Part shown: positions 1 through 9,545 of the stretch, one piece after another
Numbering within the stretch: position 1 is the stretch's first letter
Layout of the letters: the number at the start of each line of letters is the position of its first letter
Origin: Mucilaginibacter kameinonensis
GTDB taxonomy: Bacteria; Bacteroidota; Bacteroidia; Sphingobacteriales; Sphingobacteriaceae
Assembly: GCF_003675385.1 (NCBI RefSeq)
Contig: NZ_RCWZ01000001.1
Coordinates: forward strand, 434,001-498,000
Length of the DNA stretch: 64,000 bases
Direction: 5' to 3'
Notes under the pieces: generated by a model
The model's database searches: none
Told to the model about the DNA's origin: nothing
The model's input: the letters and a program-made list of their open reading frames with translations, nothing else
Program-made: the position numbers and the translations under genes

Positions 1-3000
1 GTAAACGCATGGTATTCAGCAAACTATCAACCTGCGATGGAACAGGGCCAAACCGGTCATGCAGTTTTTGCCTGAAAGCATTCAATTCAACTTCGTTTTC
101 CAGTTTAGAAAGCTCGGTATACAGGTTATATCGTTCAGATAGATTAGTAACATACTCATCAGGGATAAGGATCTCCAGGTCAGTATCTATCTGTGTGAAA
201 GAAATGTATGGCCGCGGTTTATCTTCCGGAAATACATCTTTAAACTCATCATCCTTCAACTCCTGAATAGCCTCGTCCAGTATCTTGTGATACATTTCAA
301 ACCCAATTTCAGCAATGAAACCGCTTTGCTCGGCGCCAAGCAGGTTACCGCTACCGCGGATATCCAGATCTCGCATAGCTACGTTGAAACCACTGCCAAG
401 GTCGCTGAACTCTTCAATAGCGCTAAGACGTTTGCGGGCCTCGCTGGTAAGTGTTGACAGTGGCGGACTTAACAGATAACAATATGCTTTTTTATTGCTC
501 CTACCCACACGGCCACGCATCTGGTGTAAATCGCTTAGGCCAAACATGTGGGCGTAGTTGATGATGATGGTATTGGCATTAGGAATATCCAACCCGGCCT
601 CAATAATTGTTGTGGCCACCAATACATCATACTCGTGGTTCACAAACTTCAACATCACGTCTTCCAGATCGTCACCTTCCAGTTGCCCGTGGGCTATACC
701 TATACGGGCTTTAGGAACCAGCTTGCGGATCATACCTCCCAATTGCGGCAAATCGGCCACACGGTTATGAATAAAGAAGATCTGTCCGCCACGGTCTATT
801 TCAAATTCAACGGCCTCTTTAATGAGCTTATCATTAAAAACATGCAATTCGGTAACAACCGGCTGGCGGTTTGGCGGCGGCGTTGATATGATAGAAAGGT
901 CACGTGCGCCCATTAACGAAAAGTGTAGCGTACGCGGGATTGGCGTTGCAGTTAATGTAAGCGTATCCACATTGGCGCGCATCTGTTTCAGCTTTTCTTT
1001 GGTTGATACGCCAAACTTCTGCTCCTCGTCAATGATCATCAGGCCAAGGTCTTTAAACTTCACATCCTTGCTTACCAAACGATGGGTGCCTATGATGATG
1101 TCAACCTTGCCTTCCTTCAGTTTCTCTAAGGTATCCTTGATCTGCCTGGTTGACTTGAAACGGTTTACATAATCAATGTTAGCCGGAAAACCCTTGAGCC
1201 TGTCGGTAAAAGTTTTATAATGCTGTGCCGCGAGGATAGTTGTAGGTACCAATATGGCCACCTGCTTGCTATCGGCAACGGCTTTAAAAGCCGCGCGAAC
1301 AGCTACTTCTGTTTTGCCAAAGCCTACGTCGCCGCAAATAAGGCGATCCATAGGGTGTGGCGATTCCATGTCTTTTTTGAAATCGGCCGTTGCCTTTTCC
1401 TGATCGGGCGTATCCTCGTAAAGGAACGAGGCTTCCAATTCGGTTTGCAGATAACTATCGGGCGAGAAGGCATTACCGTGCTGGGCTTTACGGAGGGCGT
1501 AAAGCTTGATCAGATCACGGGCTATGTCCTTAACTTTTTTTTTTGTTGTTTTTTTGAGGCGTTCCCAGGTATCAGTACCCAGCTTATTCATTTTAGGAAC
1601 GGAGCCCTCTTTACCACTGAATTTAGAGATTCGGTTAAGCGAGTTGATGTTCACATACAACAGGTCATTATCGGCATAAATAAGCCTGATCATTTCCTGT
1701 TGTTTGCCGTTTACATCCACTTTTTCCAGGCCGGCATATTTGCCTATGCCATGATCTATATGGGTAACGTAATCGCCGGGTTTAAGGTCACGAAGTTCTT
1801 TAAGGGTGATGGCTTGTGATCGCTGATAGCCCTTGCGGGTTTTATATTTATAGTAACGGTCAAAAATCTGGTGATCGGTATAGCAGGCCAGTTTTTGTTC
1901 CTGGTCGATAAAACCTTCGCGTACCGAAATGCTGATAGGCGTAAATTTTACGGTTTTATCCAGATCATCTAAAATGGCATATAAACGCTCAACCTGCTTG
2001 GCCGAATCGGTCAGGATGAAATTCTCAATCTTTTCGGCCTCGTTGTTTTTAAAGTTATGAATGAGCAGTGTAAAGTCTTTATTGAACGATGGCTGAGGCC
2101 GCATATCAAAATTGACAACGGTAGCATCATGATAAAAGAACTGCTTACCAAACTCCACCACCGGAAAATCATGTAATTGATCGGCAATCAGCTTTTCGTC
2201 GGTAAAGCCAAACTTAGGGTCAATCCATTCCGGGTTTTGAGCTTTCTCATCGGCAGATAGTGCTTTCCACAGGTTTACCGCTTTTTTGTACCCGGTTTGG
2301 ATAATATCCAGCGTAAACTGAACATCTTTTATCCACACCTGCGTGCCAGGCTCAACATATTCCAGCAGGGAGATATTATTTTCGGTTAAAAACTTAGATT
2401 GTACATTAGGTACAATGGTTATACTTTTAACCCGCTCAGCCGACAGCTGGCTCTCGATCTCAAACGTACGGATGGATTCAATGTAATCGCCGAAGAACTC
2501 TACCCTGTAAGGGAGCATATGCGAAAACGAGAAGATATCAACGATACCGCCACGAATGGAGAATTGCCCCGGCTCATACACAAAATCAACCCGCTCAAAA
2601 TCGTACTCAATCAAAAACTCATTGATAAAATCGATGCTGAGTTTATTTTCAACAGCAATTTCAAGCGTGTTCTTTTCGAGTGAGGAACGATCTATAACCT
2701 TTTCGGCCAGGGCTTCGGGATAGGTAACAATCAGCTGGCCATACTCTGTACTATGGTTAAGCTCATTCAAAACCTCGGCACGTGCAAGCACATTACTGCT
2801 ATCTGGCTGGGTAAATTCAAATGGCTTACGGTACGATGAAGGAAATAATAAAGCTTCTTTACCGGTAAGGTTTTCCAGGTCGGCCTGAAAATAACCCGCT
2901 TCTTCACGGTCGGGCAGTACAAACACCATGTGTTTATGCTGCAGAAAATACAATGCTACCGCCATGGCCGAATCGCTTGATCCCACCAAACCACGTAACT

Positions 3001-3094
3001 GCACTCTCGGATTTTTTGACGCGTTAAGCGCGGTAGCTAACGCTTTGATCCGGTCATCAGCTTTGTATCTGTCTAATATATCACGGATATTCAA
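1..3094 (-). CDS. mfd: transcription-repair coupling factor Mfd, 3' end cut by window edge
   Basis: ATP-dependent translocase that removes stalled RNA polymerase at DNA lesions and recruits UvrA. About 1031 residues are visible. The N-terminal UvrB-homology region is followed by the CarD-like RNAP-interaction domain (residues about 470-530, with GDYVTHIDHGIGKY), then the helicase core with Walker A GDVGFGKTEV near residue 586 and the DEEQ box near 689. The C-terminal TRCF domain is cut at base 1. I chose the TTG at 3094 (reads MNIRDIL) because the relatives I recall begin MNIRE, and because a TAnnTTTG promoter lies only 7 nt upstream, leaving no room for an earlier start. Identity is very secure; the TTG start is likely. 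Confidence 0.96.
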   Translation of the reverse strand, partial: MNIRDILDRYKADDRIKALATALNASKNPRVQLRGLVGSSDSAMAVALYFLQHKHMVFVLPDREEAGYFQADLENLTGKEALLFPSSYRKPFEFTQPDSSNVLARAEVLNELNHSTEYGQLIVTYPEALAEKVIDRSSLEKNTLEIAVENKLSIDFINEFLIEYDFERVDFVYEPGQFSIRGGIVDIFSFSHMLPYRVEFFGDYIESIRTFEIESQLSAERVKSITIVPNVQSKFLTENNISLLEYVEPGTQVWIKDVQFTLDIIQTGYKKAVNLWKALSADEKAQNPEWIDPKFGFTDEKLIADQLHDFPVVEFGKQFFYHDATVVNFDMRPQPSFNKDFTLLIHNFKNNEAEKIENFILTDSAKQVERLYAILDDLDKTVKFTPISISVREGFIDQEQKLACYTDHQIFDRYYKYKTRKGYQRSQAITLKELRDLKPGDYVTHIDHGIGKYAGLEKVDVNGKQQEMIRLIYADNDLLYVNINSLNRISKFSGKEGSVPKMNKLGTDTWERLKKTTKKKVKDIARDLIKLYALRKAQHGNAFSPDSYLQTELEASFLYEDTPDQEKATADFKKDMESPHPMDRLICGDVGFGKTEVAVRAAFKAVADSKQVAILVPTTILAAQHYKTFTDRLKGFPANIDYVNRFKSTRQIKDTLEKLKEGKVDIIIGTHRLVSKDVKFKDLGLMIIDEEQKFGVSTKEKLKQMRANVDTLTLTATPIPRTLHFSLMGARDLSIISTPPPNRQPVVTELHVFNDKLIKEAVEFEIDRGGQIFFIHNRVADLPQLGGMIRKLVPKARIGIAHGQLEGDDLEDVMLKFVNHEYDVLVATTIIEAGLDIPNANTIIINYAHMFGLSDLHQMRGRVGRSNKKAYCYLLSPPLSTLTSEARKRLSAIEEFSDLGSGFNVAMRDLDIRGSGNLLGAEQSGFIAEIGFEMYHKILDEAIQELKDDEFKDVFPEDKPRPYISFTQIDTDLEILIPDEYVTNLSERYNLYTELSKLENEVELNAFRQKLHDRFGPVPSQVDSLLNTMRL

Positions 3095-3101
3095 ATCGGC
3101 G

Positions 3102-3109
3102 CAAAGATA
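3102..3109 (-). promoter_or_regulatory. -7 promoter box for mfd
   Basis: On the minus strand this reads TATCTTTG, an exact match to the Bacteroidota -7 consensus TAnnTTTG. A TTG about 16 nt further upstream could serve as the -33 element, though the spacing is slightly short. The box ends 7 nt before the TTG start codon, so the transcript would have almost no leader. Confidence 0.6.
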
Positions 3110-3250
3110 AGTAAAAAAGAAAAACCAAATTAAAAAGCGTTATGGTAAAAATTAATGAAAACAATATGCAGACTTATTTACTTTTTAATGATAAATTTAT
3201 GCGTGTAAACAAGCATAGACGCACTTATAAACCTATATAAATTTATAATT

Positions 3251-3661
3251 ATGAAGAATGCAGTTTTATCAGGGGGCATTATTGGAATACTAAGTATTAT
3301 CTGGATTTTTGCCATGCCGCGTTTAGGCGTTATGCCGCAAAAAGATGTGGTATCCCCGGCCGAATACTTTTCATTTATAATACCGGCCATCGGGCTTTTC
3401 TTCGGTATCATGAGCTATCGAAAAAATGACTGTAACGGCCAGATGGGGTTTTTAGAAGCCCTTTTTCAGAGTTTTAAAATATTAATAGTAGGCGGTATCA
3501 TAGCCGTTTTTGGTTCAATCCTTTATATCAGCTACGTATCATCATCGGGCGATAACATAAAGGATTTTTCTGAACGGATTTTTGGTGCATTGATAGTTGG
3601 GGTGCTGCTCGCCTTCGCGGTATCATTATTGTTCGCCAACAAAGCAAATAAACTTGATTAA
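3251..3661 (+). CDS. DUF4199 family membrane protein
   Basis: A 136-aa integral membrane protein with four predicted hydrophobic segments (residues about 3-24, 40-57, 75-95 and 112-130). The layout and the RKNDCNGQMGFLEALFQSF stretch between segments 2 and 3 match the DUF4199 family, common in Bacteroidota and without assigned function. It overlaps the next gene by a few bases through a TTG start embedded around its stop, suggesting translational coupling. Confidence 0.75.
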   Translation: MKNAVLSGGIIGILSIIWIFAMPRLGVMPQKDVVSPAEYFSFIIPAIGLFFGIMSYRKNDCNGQMGFLEALFQSFKILIVGGIIAVFGSILYISYVSSSGDNIKDFSERIFGALIVGVLLAFAVSLLFANKANKLD

Positions 3662-3962
3662 GCGTTATTTTTCAAAATATTTCGAACTATTGTTCTGGAC
3701 AGCAGCGATGCTTTCGTTGGCTATGAGTTCGCCAACGGAGGCCTCGCACTTTACGCTGTGTCCGCTCAAGCTGATGGGCATTGGCTGGTGCCCGGGCTGT
3801 GGCCTGGGGCATAGTATTATTTATCTTTTTCACGGCGATATCAGCAATTCGTTCCGTGCACACTGGCTTGGCATCCCTGCCGCAGCCGTGATCTTCAACC
3901 GCATTTATGTACTTACTAAAGCGAGATTGATGGAGAGAAATCAGTTTAAGAGCCTGACTTGA
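3654..3962 (+). CDS. DUF2752 family protein
   Basis: Small membrane protein (about 102 aa from the TTG at 3654) with the DUF2752 signature: LCPLK, then a GIGWCPGCGLGHSI block containing the CPGCG motif, followed by a hydrophobic helix. An ATG at 3597 would give 121 aa, but those extra residues lie inside the upstream gene and do not look like the family. The TTG overlapping the upstream stop (TTGATTAA) fits translational coupling. Function unknown. The family is certain; the start is moderately so. Confidence 0.7.
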   Translation: MIKRYFSKYFELLFWTAAMLSLAMSSPTEASHFTLCPLKLMGIGWCPGCGLGHSIIYLFHGDISNSFRAHWLGIPAAAVIFNRIYVLTKARLMERNQFKSLT

Positions 3963-4012
3963 TTTTTATAGAGTGTGTTATTAACTCCGGCGCGAACTTA
4001 AGGCCAAAAAAC

Positions 4013-4123
4013 ATGTCATTGAGAGGATCTCAACGGGAAAGCGCATGGACGCGACGTGGCAATCGCGTGCTATACAGGGCGGATTTGCTTCCGTGCGATT
4101 GCCGCGCTTCGCTCGCAATGACA
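4013..4123 (+). repeat. dispersed palindromic repeat, family A (copy 1, divergent 5' arm)
   Basis: Fills most of the gap between 3962 and 4288. The outer arms are ATGTCATTGAGAGG and its near complement ending GCTCGCAATGAC. The centre carries GGCAATCGCGTGCTATACAGGGC, which recurs in other copies. It shares its 3' half closely with copies at 21229, 59177 and 19531. Confidence 0.75.
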
Positions 4124-4287
4124 CATCTTTAGTTACCCATCGGTAAGATTTCCCCGCTACTTTTCACCGTCAAAACCCGTCATTTCACCGACTACTTATC
4201 TCCGCTAACCTATCTCCAGTAGGCGTTTTCTGGGTACTGCTGTACCTTTATATCATAAAACAATCGCAAACTTTAAAACTTACTGAG

Positions 4288-4650
4288 ATGAACGCTTATC
4301 AAAATCCATATATGTCATTCGACGGTATCACTTCCGAAGAATATACATTTCTGCAACAGGCTACTGCCTCACTAACAGAAGACCATGCCCGTACTTTTAT
4401 GTCATTTTATGCCAGTAAAAGGCGCAACCCGCAAGATATCATGTTCGCTACGCTTGCCGGTTTCCTCGGTGTATCCGGCGTACAACGCTTCATGACAGAT
4501 CAGATTGGTATGGGGATCCTTTACTTTTTCACCGCCGGTTTCTGTTTCATCGGTACCATTGTCGACCTGATCAACTATAAAACCATCGCCAATGATTACA
4601 ACAGGCAAATGGCCTACGAAAGCTTCAACATCGCTAAAATGAGCAACTAA
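4288..4650 (+). CDS. TM2 domain-containing protein
   Basis: A 120-aa protein. The first 45 residues are soluble. Residues about 46-110 form a TM2 domain: two membrane helices joined by a short turn, with the G-VQRFMTDQIGMGILYF pattern that defines the family. It probably sits in the inner membrane; function is unknown. An efficient terminator follows at 4681, so it is likely a single-gene unit. Confidence 0.8.
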   Translation: MNAYQNPYMSFDGITSEEYTFLQQATASLTEDHARTFMSFYASKRRNPQDIMFATLAGFLGVSGVQRFMTDQIGMGILYFFTAGFCFIGTIVDLINYKTIANDYNRQMAYESFNIAKMSN

Positions 4651-4680
4651 ATCCCTTTAAGGGTATAGTTTCACTATATA

Positions 4681-4729
4681 TCAATAAAAAAATCCACCTT
4701 CTGTTACGGGGTGGATTTTTTTTTATTGA
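4681..4729 (+). terminator. intrinsic terminator after TM2 gene
   Basis: Stem AAAATCCACC / GGTGGATTTT with a short loop and a run of T on the 3' side. The arms extend further as A-rich/T-rich pairs ending in TCAAT/ATTGA. It is A-rich on the other side too, so it could also work for minus-strand transcripts. Confidence 0.85.
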
Positions 4730-4747
4730 ATATAAACAAGCAAAATC

Positions 4748-4842
4748 ATGTCATTGCGAGGAGGAACGACGAAGCAATCTCGTAGCAATACAAATCGGAC
4801 ATGCATTGGCTACGAGATTGCCACGCTTCGCTCGCAATGACA
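4748..4842 (+). repeat. dispersed palindromic repeat, family A (copy 2)
   Basis: Imperfect inverted repeat: ATGTCATTGCGAGGAGGAAC with GACGAAGCAATCTCGTAG on the left, CTACGAGATTGCCACGC and TTCGCTCGCAATGACAT on the right. It is almost the same as the copy at 12154. It sits between the convergent TM2 and peptidase genes. Confidence 0.85.
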
Positions 4843-4851
4843 TCTGTACCT

Positions 4852-6498
4852 TTATTTCATCGATTTCTCCCTTATCGCTTTAAATTCCGAACCATTTTTC
4901 CAACCGGGGAAAGTTGTTTCGTTGCTTAGCCTGGTGCCAACCTCATACAGGATATTTGCTATTTGCGCCATACCGGTAGCATCCATGGTGTCAGAATAAT
5001 TATCTGCCTGCTGGTGATAACGGTTATCGCCATAGTCCTTTTGTTTGGCTTCGCCATAACTGCCATCATGTATTACGCTGATGCTTCCATTGTTAATATC
5101 AAGTGCCGGGATCCCCACTTTAGCAAAGTTAAAATGATCTGACCGGTAGTAACTGCCAGAACCGGGATGCCTGTCGCCAACTGTGCTCAAGCCTTGCGCT
5201 TTAACAATCTCATCAACATAATCTTCCAGTTCGTTCTGACCTTTACCGGTTACGGCGATATCCTTGGTTTCGCCATAATCACCCAAGGCGTCCATATTCA
5301 GGTCGGCAACGGTTTTGTTAACCGGGAAAATCGGGTGAGTGGCATAATATTCTGAGCCCAGTAAACCCTGCTCTTCGGCTGTAACTGCTAAAAACACAAT
5401 AGAGCGTTTTGGTTTTTCTTTTGCCTTGCTGAAAGCTTTTGCTACGCTTATGATAGCTGCAACGCCATCGGCATTGTCAACAGCGCCATTATAAATACTG
5501 TCGCCTTTGGCATCGGGCTTACCTACCCCAAGGTGGTCCCAATGGGCTGTGTACAAGATATATTCATCCGGTTTGGAACTGCCTTTGAGCGTCCCTATAA
5601 CATTGTGCGATGTAGAGTACTTCAACTGGTTGGTAATAGTGAGGTTAACAGACTGTTTTAGCGGGATAGCCTTAAAATCTTTTTTGCGGGCCAGCGCACG
5701 AAAATCGCCTGTGATGCCGGCCTCAGCCAATAGCTTTTTACCCATATCTTCGGTGATCCAGCCTTCAACCTTGCAACGGTTCATATGCTTATCTTTTTGC
5801 TGCAGGTAAAGTTTGGCGCCGGTATTACTGTTAGCCACTACTTCCCAGCCATAACTTGCCGGTTCTTTTTGGTGAATGATGAGCACTCCCGCTGCTCCCT
5901 GGCGGGCAGCTTCTTCATACTTATAAGTCCAGCGGCCGTAATAGGTCATGGTATCGCCTTTGAAAAATGTAGGATCACCATTTTTAAATCCAGGGTCGTT
6001 TACCAACACCACAACGGTTTTGCCTTTAACATCAAGGCCGGCATAATCATTCCAGTGATATTCCGGCGCAACAACGCCATATCCCGCAAAAACAAGCGGC
6101 GAGTTTTTAAGCGTTACCGAATCAACCTCACGGCGGCTGAACGTCACAAAATCAGTAGTAGCTTTAAGGCTGAGTTGGGTTTTACCGCCGGTGATCTCCA
6201 TTACAGGCGATGGCGTACTGGTGATTTGCACCATGGGTACATCCTGAAAATAGCTTCCGTTGTTACCCGGCTCAAGTCCGGCTGCCTTAAATTGCTCGGA
6301 GATGTATTTGATAGCCTTGTCTTCCCCGGCGGTGAAAGGCTTGCGGCCCATCATCGAGTCATTAGCCAATGCCGAGATATACTTTTTGATTTCGGCAGCG
6401 GTAATGGCTTTTTCGGCGGGTACGTTTTTGTTATTCTGGCAGCCTGCAAAAATAGCAAGACCGCCTAAGAGCATTAGGTATCTGTGTTTGATTTTCAT
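4852..6498 (-). CDS. M28 family zinc metallopeptidase, lipoprotein
   Basis: Secreted or surface aminopeptidase-type enzyme of 548 aa. Start chosen at the ATG at 6498 because it opens a lipoprotein signal peptide (MKIKHRYLMLLGGLAIFAGC); the longer reading adds 17 unlikely residues. A PA-like insert (about 130-250) precedes the M28 catalytic core. Co-catalytic zinc ligands and catalytic residues are visible in order: HWDHLG (about 318), VDNADG (336), TAEEQG (370), NMDALGD (400) and RSDHFN (451). All expected motifs are present, so the enzyme should be active. Substrate unknown. Confidence 0.9.
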   Translation of the reverse strand: MKIKHRYLMLLGGLAIFAGCQNNKNVPAEKAITAAEIKKYISALANDSMMGRKPFTAGEDKAIKYISEQFKAAGLEPGNNGSYFQDVPMVQITSTPSPVMEITGGKTQLSLKATTDFVTFSRREVDSVTLKNSPLVFAGYGVVAPEYHWNDYAGLDVKGKTVVVLVNDPGFKNGDPTFFKGDTMTYYGRWTYKYEEAARQGAAGVLIIHQKEPASYGWEVVANSNTGAKLYLQQKDKHMNRCKVEGWITEDMGKKLLAEAGITGDFRALARKKDFKAIPLKQSVNLTITNQLKYSTSHNVIGTLKGSSKPDEYILYTAHWDHLGVGKPDAKGDSIYNGAVDNADGVAAIISVAKAFSKAKEKPKRSIVFLAVTAEEQGLLGSEYYATHPIFPVNKTVADLNMDALGDYGETKDIAVTGKGQNELEDYVDEIVKAQGLSTVGDRHPGSGSYYRSDHFNFAKVGIPALDINNGSISVIHDGSYGEAKQKDYGDNRYHQQADNYSDTMDATGMAQIANILYEVGTRLSNETTFPGWKNGSEFKAIREKSMK

Positions 6499-6605
6499 AT
6501 TGATGAGAAATTTTTGAGAAAGAACCGAATTTACACAAATCCCCGGCAATTATCCAATGGGCCCCCTCCACGAGGAGGATTTTAGCCGGAATTATTCATT
6601 TACCG

Positions 6606-7934
6606 TTATTTTTTAAGCTTCAACTCGGGCCTGCTTAGCTTGATCAGTTGCCAGGCCACCTCCGCGCTTGATAAAGCCACCAACGCAAATATGGCTGCAG
6701 AAAGTGCCTTGGGTGTTGAGCTTAGTGCCCCACCCAACGCCACACTGTAAACAATAAATGGCAACAACAAAACCAGGCAAAGCCCTGTAACACTAAGCGG
6801 AATGCGAAAAGGCCTTTCCTTTAAGGGCTCTTTAATACGGAGTTTTATAAGCGCGATATACTCTAACGAAAGTCCGGCACCATAAACCGTCACATCAATA
6901 ATAAGCAGGTCGGCAAAAGTCCATAACACCATAAAGCTTACAACTATGGAGCAGATAATGATGGAGATAAACGGCGTTTTAAAACGAGGGTGAAGCCTGT
7001 TGAGTCCTTTGGGCAGTAAATTATCTTCGGACATAACCTGCGGCACGCGCGATACCGATAACAAAACCGCGGTATAAATACCTAATGTACTGGCCATGCC
7101 GCCCGCTGCCACAACTATCCCCAGCCAATGCCCGCCAACAAGCACACCCAATGCCGGGAAGCCGCTATCGGTTAAGGTATCATGATTAATGCCCGATTGC
7201 TGAGCAACCCAAATGGCAAAAAAGTATATCACCATTACCAGAGCAAAAGCGGTAAAAATAGAAACCAGGTAAGAGCGTATCGGTTTTTCAACCTCTTCGG
7301 CATATGTAGTTACGTTGTCCCAACCCAGGCAGTTCCACATTACAGTATATAACGCCATCCCGAATGATGGAAAACTTAGCCCTTTCAACGAAGTTGCCGG
7401 AATATGCATTGCACCGCTATGGTGGTATATACCCAATGCTATCAGCAATATGATTGGGGCAAGCACTGCTGCGCTCAAAAATACCGAAACCTTCCCAACG
7501 GGCATAATACCCAAAATGTTTAAGCCTGCCGATGCCCAGATGATCACCAAACAAACCGGGATCTGAAAATTTAACAGCTCGGGAAAAAAGAAACCGGCAT
7601 ATTGTACAAACAGCACAGGATAAATAGCGAGATCTACAAAAGTATAAAGCCATGTCCACCAGCCTTCAATAAAACCCCAATGCGTCCCCAATGCATATTT
7701 CACCCATTTATAATAGCCGCCGGTTATCGGCATCATGCTATTCAGTTCAAGCACCGTAAATATGGCCGGAACGTCCCACATCAACGGGGTTATTAGCAGA
7801 ATGATCAATGCCCCATGATCGCCGGCATAGCTTAACAACGGCTCGAGGCCATAAGGGCCGCCGGATACAGTAAAGAAAATAACAGCGACAAGCTGTATAG
7901 GACGTATTTTTTTTAATGAGGCTGCAGAGGGCAT
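6606..7934 (-). CDS. APC family amino acid permease
   Basis: A 442-aa inner-membrane transporter with about 12 hydrophobic segments. The first helix carries the APC-type unwound motif (FFTVSGGPYG) and the TM6 region reads WNCLGWDNVTTYAEEVEKP, typical of the amino acid-polyamine-organocation superfamily. The substrate cannot be read from the sequence. It begins 6 nt after the stop of the KilA-N gene on the same strand, so the two may share a transcript. Confidence 0.85.
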   Translation of the reverse strand: MPSAASLKKIRPIQLVAVIFFTVSGGPYGLEPLLSYAGDHGALIILLITPLMWDVPAIFTVLELNSMMPITGGYYKWVKYALGTHWGFIEGWWTWLYTFVDLAIYPVLFVQYAGFFFPELLNFQIPVCLVIIWASAGLNILGIMPVGKVSVFLSAAVLAPIILLIALGIYHHSGAMHIPATSLKGLSFPSFGMALYTVMWNCLGWDNVTTYAEEVEKPIRSYLVSIFTAFALVMVIYFFAIWVAQQSGINHDTLTDSGFPALGVLVGGHWLGIVVAAGGMASTLGIYTAVLLSVSRVPQVMSEDNLLPKGLNRLHPRFKTPFISIIICSIVVSFMVLWTFADLLIIDVTVYGAGLSLEYIALIKLRIKEPLKERPFRIPLSVTGLCLVLLLPFIVYSVALGGALSSTPKALSAAIFALVALSSAEVAWQLIKLSRPELKLKK

Positions 7935-7939
7935 CTTTA

Positions 7940-8797
7940 TTACTCGTTCTTGATTTTTCTATCCGGTAAAAACGGGCTTTGAATTTTTTCCTCCGTATAA
8001 ATGGAGTTTCTTAATGCTTTGATCTGCTGTTCTGCTGCTTTTTTTAATGAAAGCAGGCGTTGGAGTTTTTCAATCCCTTGTTCAATTAATATAGCATTGT
8101 AACCTTCAAGATTTGAAAGAACAAGTAATTGATGGGCATCTGCTAAATCTCGCATATTTAACCCTTTCAAATGAAGCTTGGGGTTTGCTTCACGCCATTG
8201 CTTCGCAGTATAACCAAATACGGCAACACTTAATAAATCGGCCTCACTTGCGTAAATCAGCCATTCTTTCTCTTTTTCAATATTTAGTTTTGGAATAACA
8301 AAATCTTTAACTGCGGCAGTATGTATAGTGTAATTAGCCTTTGATAAAAAGCGACGATAATCCCATTCTGATCCAAGCCGCTTTTGTTCTTCTTCCTTTA
8401 ATCTTTGAAACTCTTTTACCAACAATAGTTGAAATCGAGGACTTATCCACATTCCAAATTGAAAGGCTATATCCTTATGAGCATAAGTGCCCCCATATCT
8501 TCCGGCTTTGGCAGTTATCCCAACTGCATTTGTTTTCTGTATCCTCTCTTTTACAGACAATACAAAACTGTTACTACCTGCCGCATTTTTAATTATACCG
8601 AATTCGGTATAATTAAAATCTTTATTGTAAAGGATCTCCCATTCGCCCAAATATTCAATCGTGTTTTTTAAACTAAGCCATTTTGTGATAATAATATTTT
8701 CATGCTGGCTTTTAGCCATGTCCGTCAAAGAGATAAAATCACTCTCATTAACAGAAAAAAAGGAAATCTCAATACCCTCAACTTTAATTTTACTCAT
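7940..8797 (-). CDS. KilA-N domain-containing protein
   Basis: A 285-aa protein. The N-terminal part (about residues 15-135) is a KilA-N domain, a DNA-binding module first known from phages and large DNA viruses: SLTDMAK, KWLSLKNTIEYLGEWE, and the terminal block GGTYAHKDIAFQFGMWISPRF. The C-terminal half (about 140-285) is helical, with coiled-coil tendency near the end. Relatives are common in Bacteroidota chromosomes and their role is not established. A palindrome lies upstream at 8822. It has no obvious link to the permease that follows closely. Confidence 0.85.
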   Translation of the reverse strand: MSKIKVEGIEISFFSVNESDFISLTDMAKSQHENIIITKWLSLKNTIEYLGEWEILYNKDFNYTEFGIIKNAAGSNSFVLSVKERIQKTNAVGITAKAGRYGGTYAHKDIAFQFGMWISPRFQLLLVKEFQRLKEEEQKRLGSEWDYRRFLSKANYTIHTAAVKDFVIPKLNIEKEKEWLIYASEADLLSVAVFGYTAKQWREANPKLHLKGLNMRDLADAHQLLVLSNLEGYNAILIEQGIEKLQRLLSLKKAAEQQIKALRNSIYTEEKIQSPFLPDRKIKNE

Positions 8798-8821
8798 TGA
8801 ACTGGTTTAAGTCGGATTACA

Positions 8822-8845
8822 ATAAGTTATAAAAATATAACTTAT
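8822..8845. promoter_or_regulatory. palindrome upstream of KilA-N gene, candidate operator
   Basis: Perfect 10-bp arms ATAAGTTATA / TATAACTTAT around AAAA, 25 nt upstream of the KilA-N start. On the minus strand it contains TATATTTT, one mismatch from the -7 box. It is too A+T-rich and lacks a T-tract context for a terminator, so an operator is the better guess. Confidence 0.4.
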
Positions 8846-8901
8846 ACGTTAATATTTTTATTTTTTTGTAGCACTTGTAGCCATCCCAACAGTGATCATT
8901 T

Positions 8902-9360
8902 CTAATGATTATCCTTATCCCTGGTATCCATGATAATCGTGACCGGGCCATCATTCAGCAGGTTGATTTTCATATCCGCGCCAAAAATACCGGTTGCTAC
9001 TTTTTTGCCGGTTAGCGTTTCAAGTGCCTGGATCATCTGCTCATACATTGGTATTGCCTTATCGGGTTTAGCAGCCCTTAAAAACGACGGGCGATTGCCC
9101 TTTTTGGTTTGTGCAAAAAGCGTAAACTGGGAGATGAGCAAAATATCGCCATCAATATCGGCAAGGGCTTTGTTCATCAGGCCGTTCTCATCACTAAAAA
9201 CACGCATACCTACTATCTTATTAGCCAGCCAATGCAGGTCCTCGGCAGTATCGGCATCTTCAATGCCTAATAGAACCAAAAAGCCGGCGACTATTTCACC
9301 TGTGACTTTTCCATCAACAGTACAGCTTGCCTGGGTAACGCGTTGCAGAACAGCTCTCAT
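8902..9360 (-). CDS. dtd: D-aminoacyl-tRNA deacylase
   Basis: Removes D-amino acids (and glycine mischarged on tRNA-Ala) from tRNA; cytoplasmic homodimer. The 152-aa length is normal for DTD. Both active-site motifs are visible: SQFTL at residues 77-81 and NDGPVT at 136-141 (the Gly-Pro cis peptide that rejects L-aminoacyl substrates). Monocistronic as far as visible. Confidence 0.96.
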   Translation of the reverse strand: MRAVLQRVTQASCTVDGKVTGEIVAGFLVLLGIEDADTAEDLHWLANKIVGMRVFSDENGLMNKALADIDGDILLISQFTLFAQTKKGNRPSFLRAAKPDKAIPMYEQMIQALETLTGKKVATGIFGADMKINLLNDGPVTIIMDTRDKDNH

Positions 9361-9545
9361 ATATTATCGAACATTAATTTTTTACGAATAAAACGATTTT
9401 CGCAAATTTCCGGCTACTATTTTGATAACATTAGTGTCAATTCGGCCGGTTAATGAATTTTCGTGGCCTATCATTCGTTTAATTAGGGCGTAATTAATTA
9501 AGTTCGCAACCGCTATTATGTATATCTAATTAATAGGATAAAAAA

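Noticed and set aside
5785..6468. 227-aa plus-strand frame across the M28 peptidase
   Set aside because: Antisense shadow; the minus-strand frame has all catalytic motifs.
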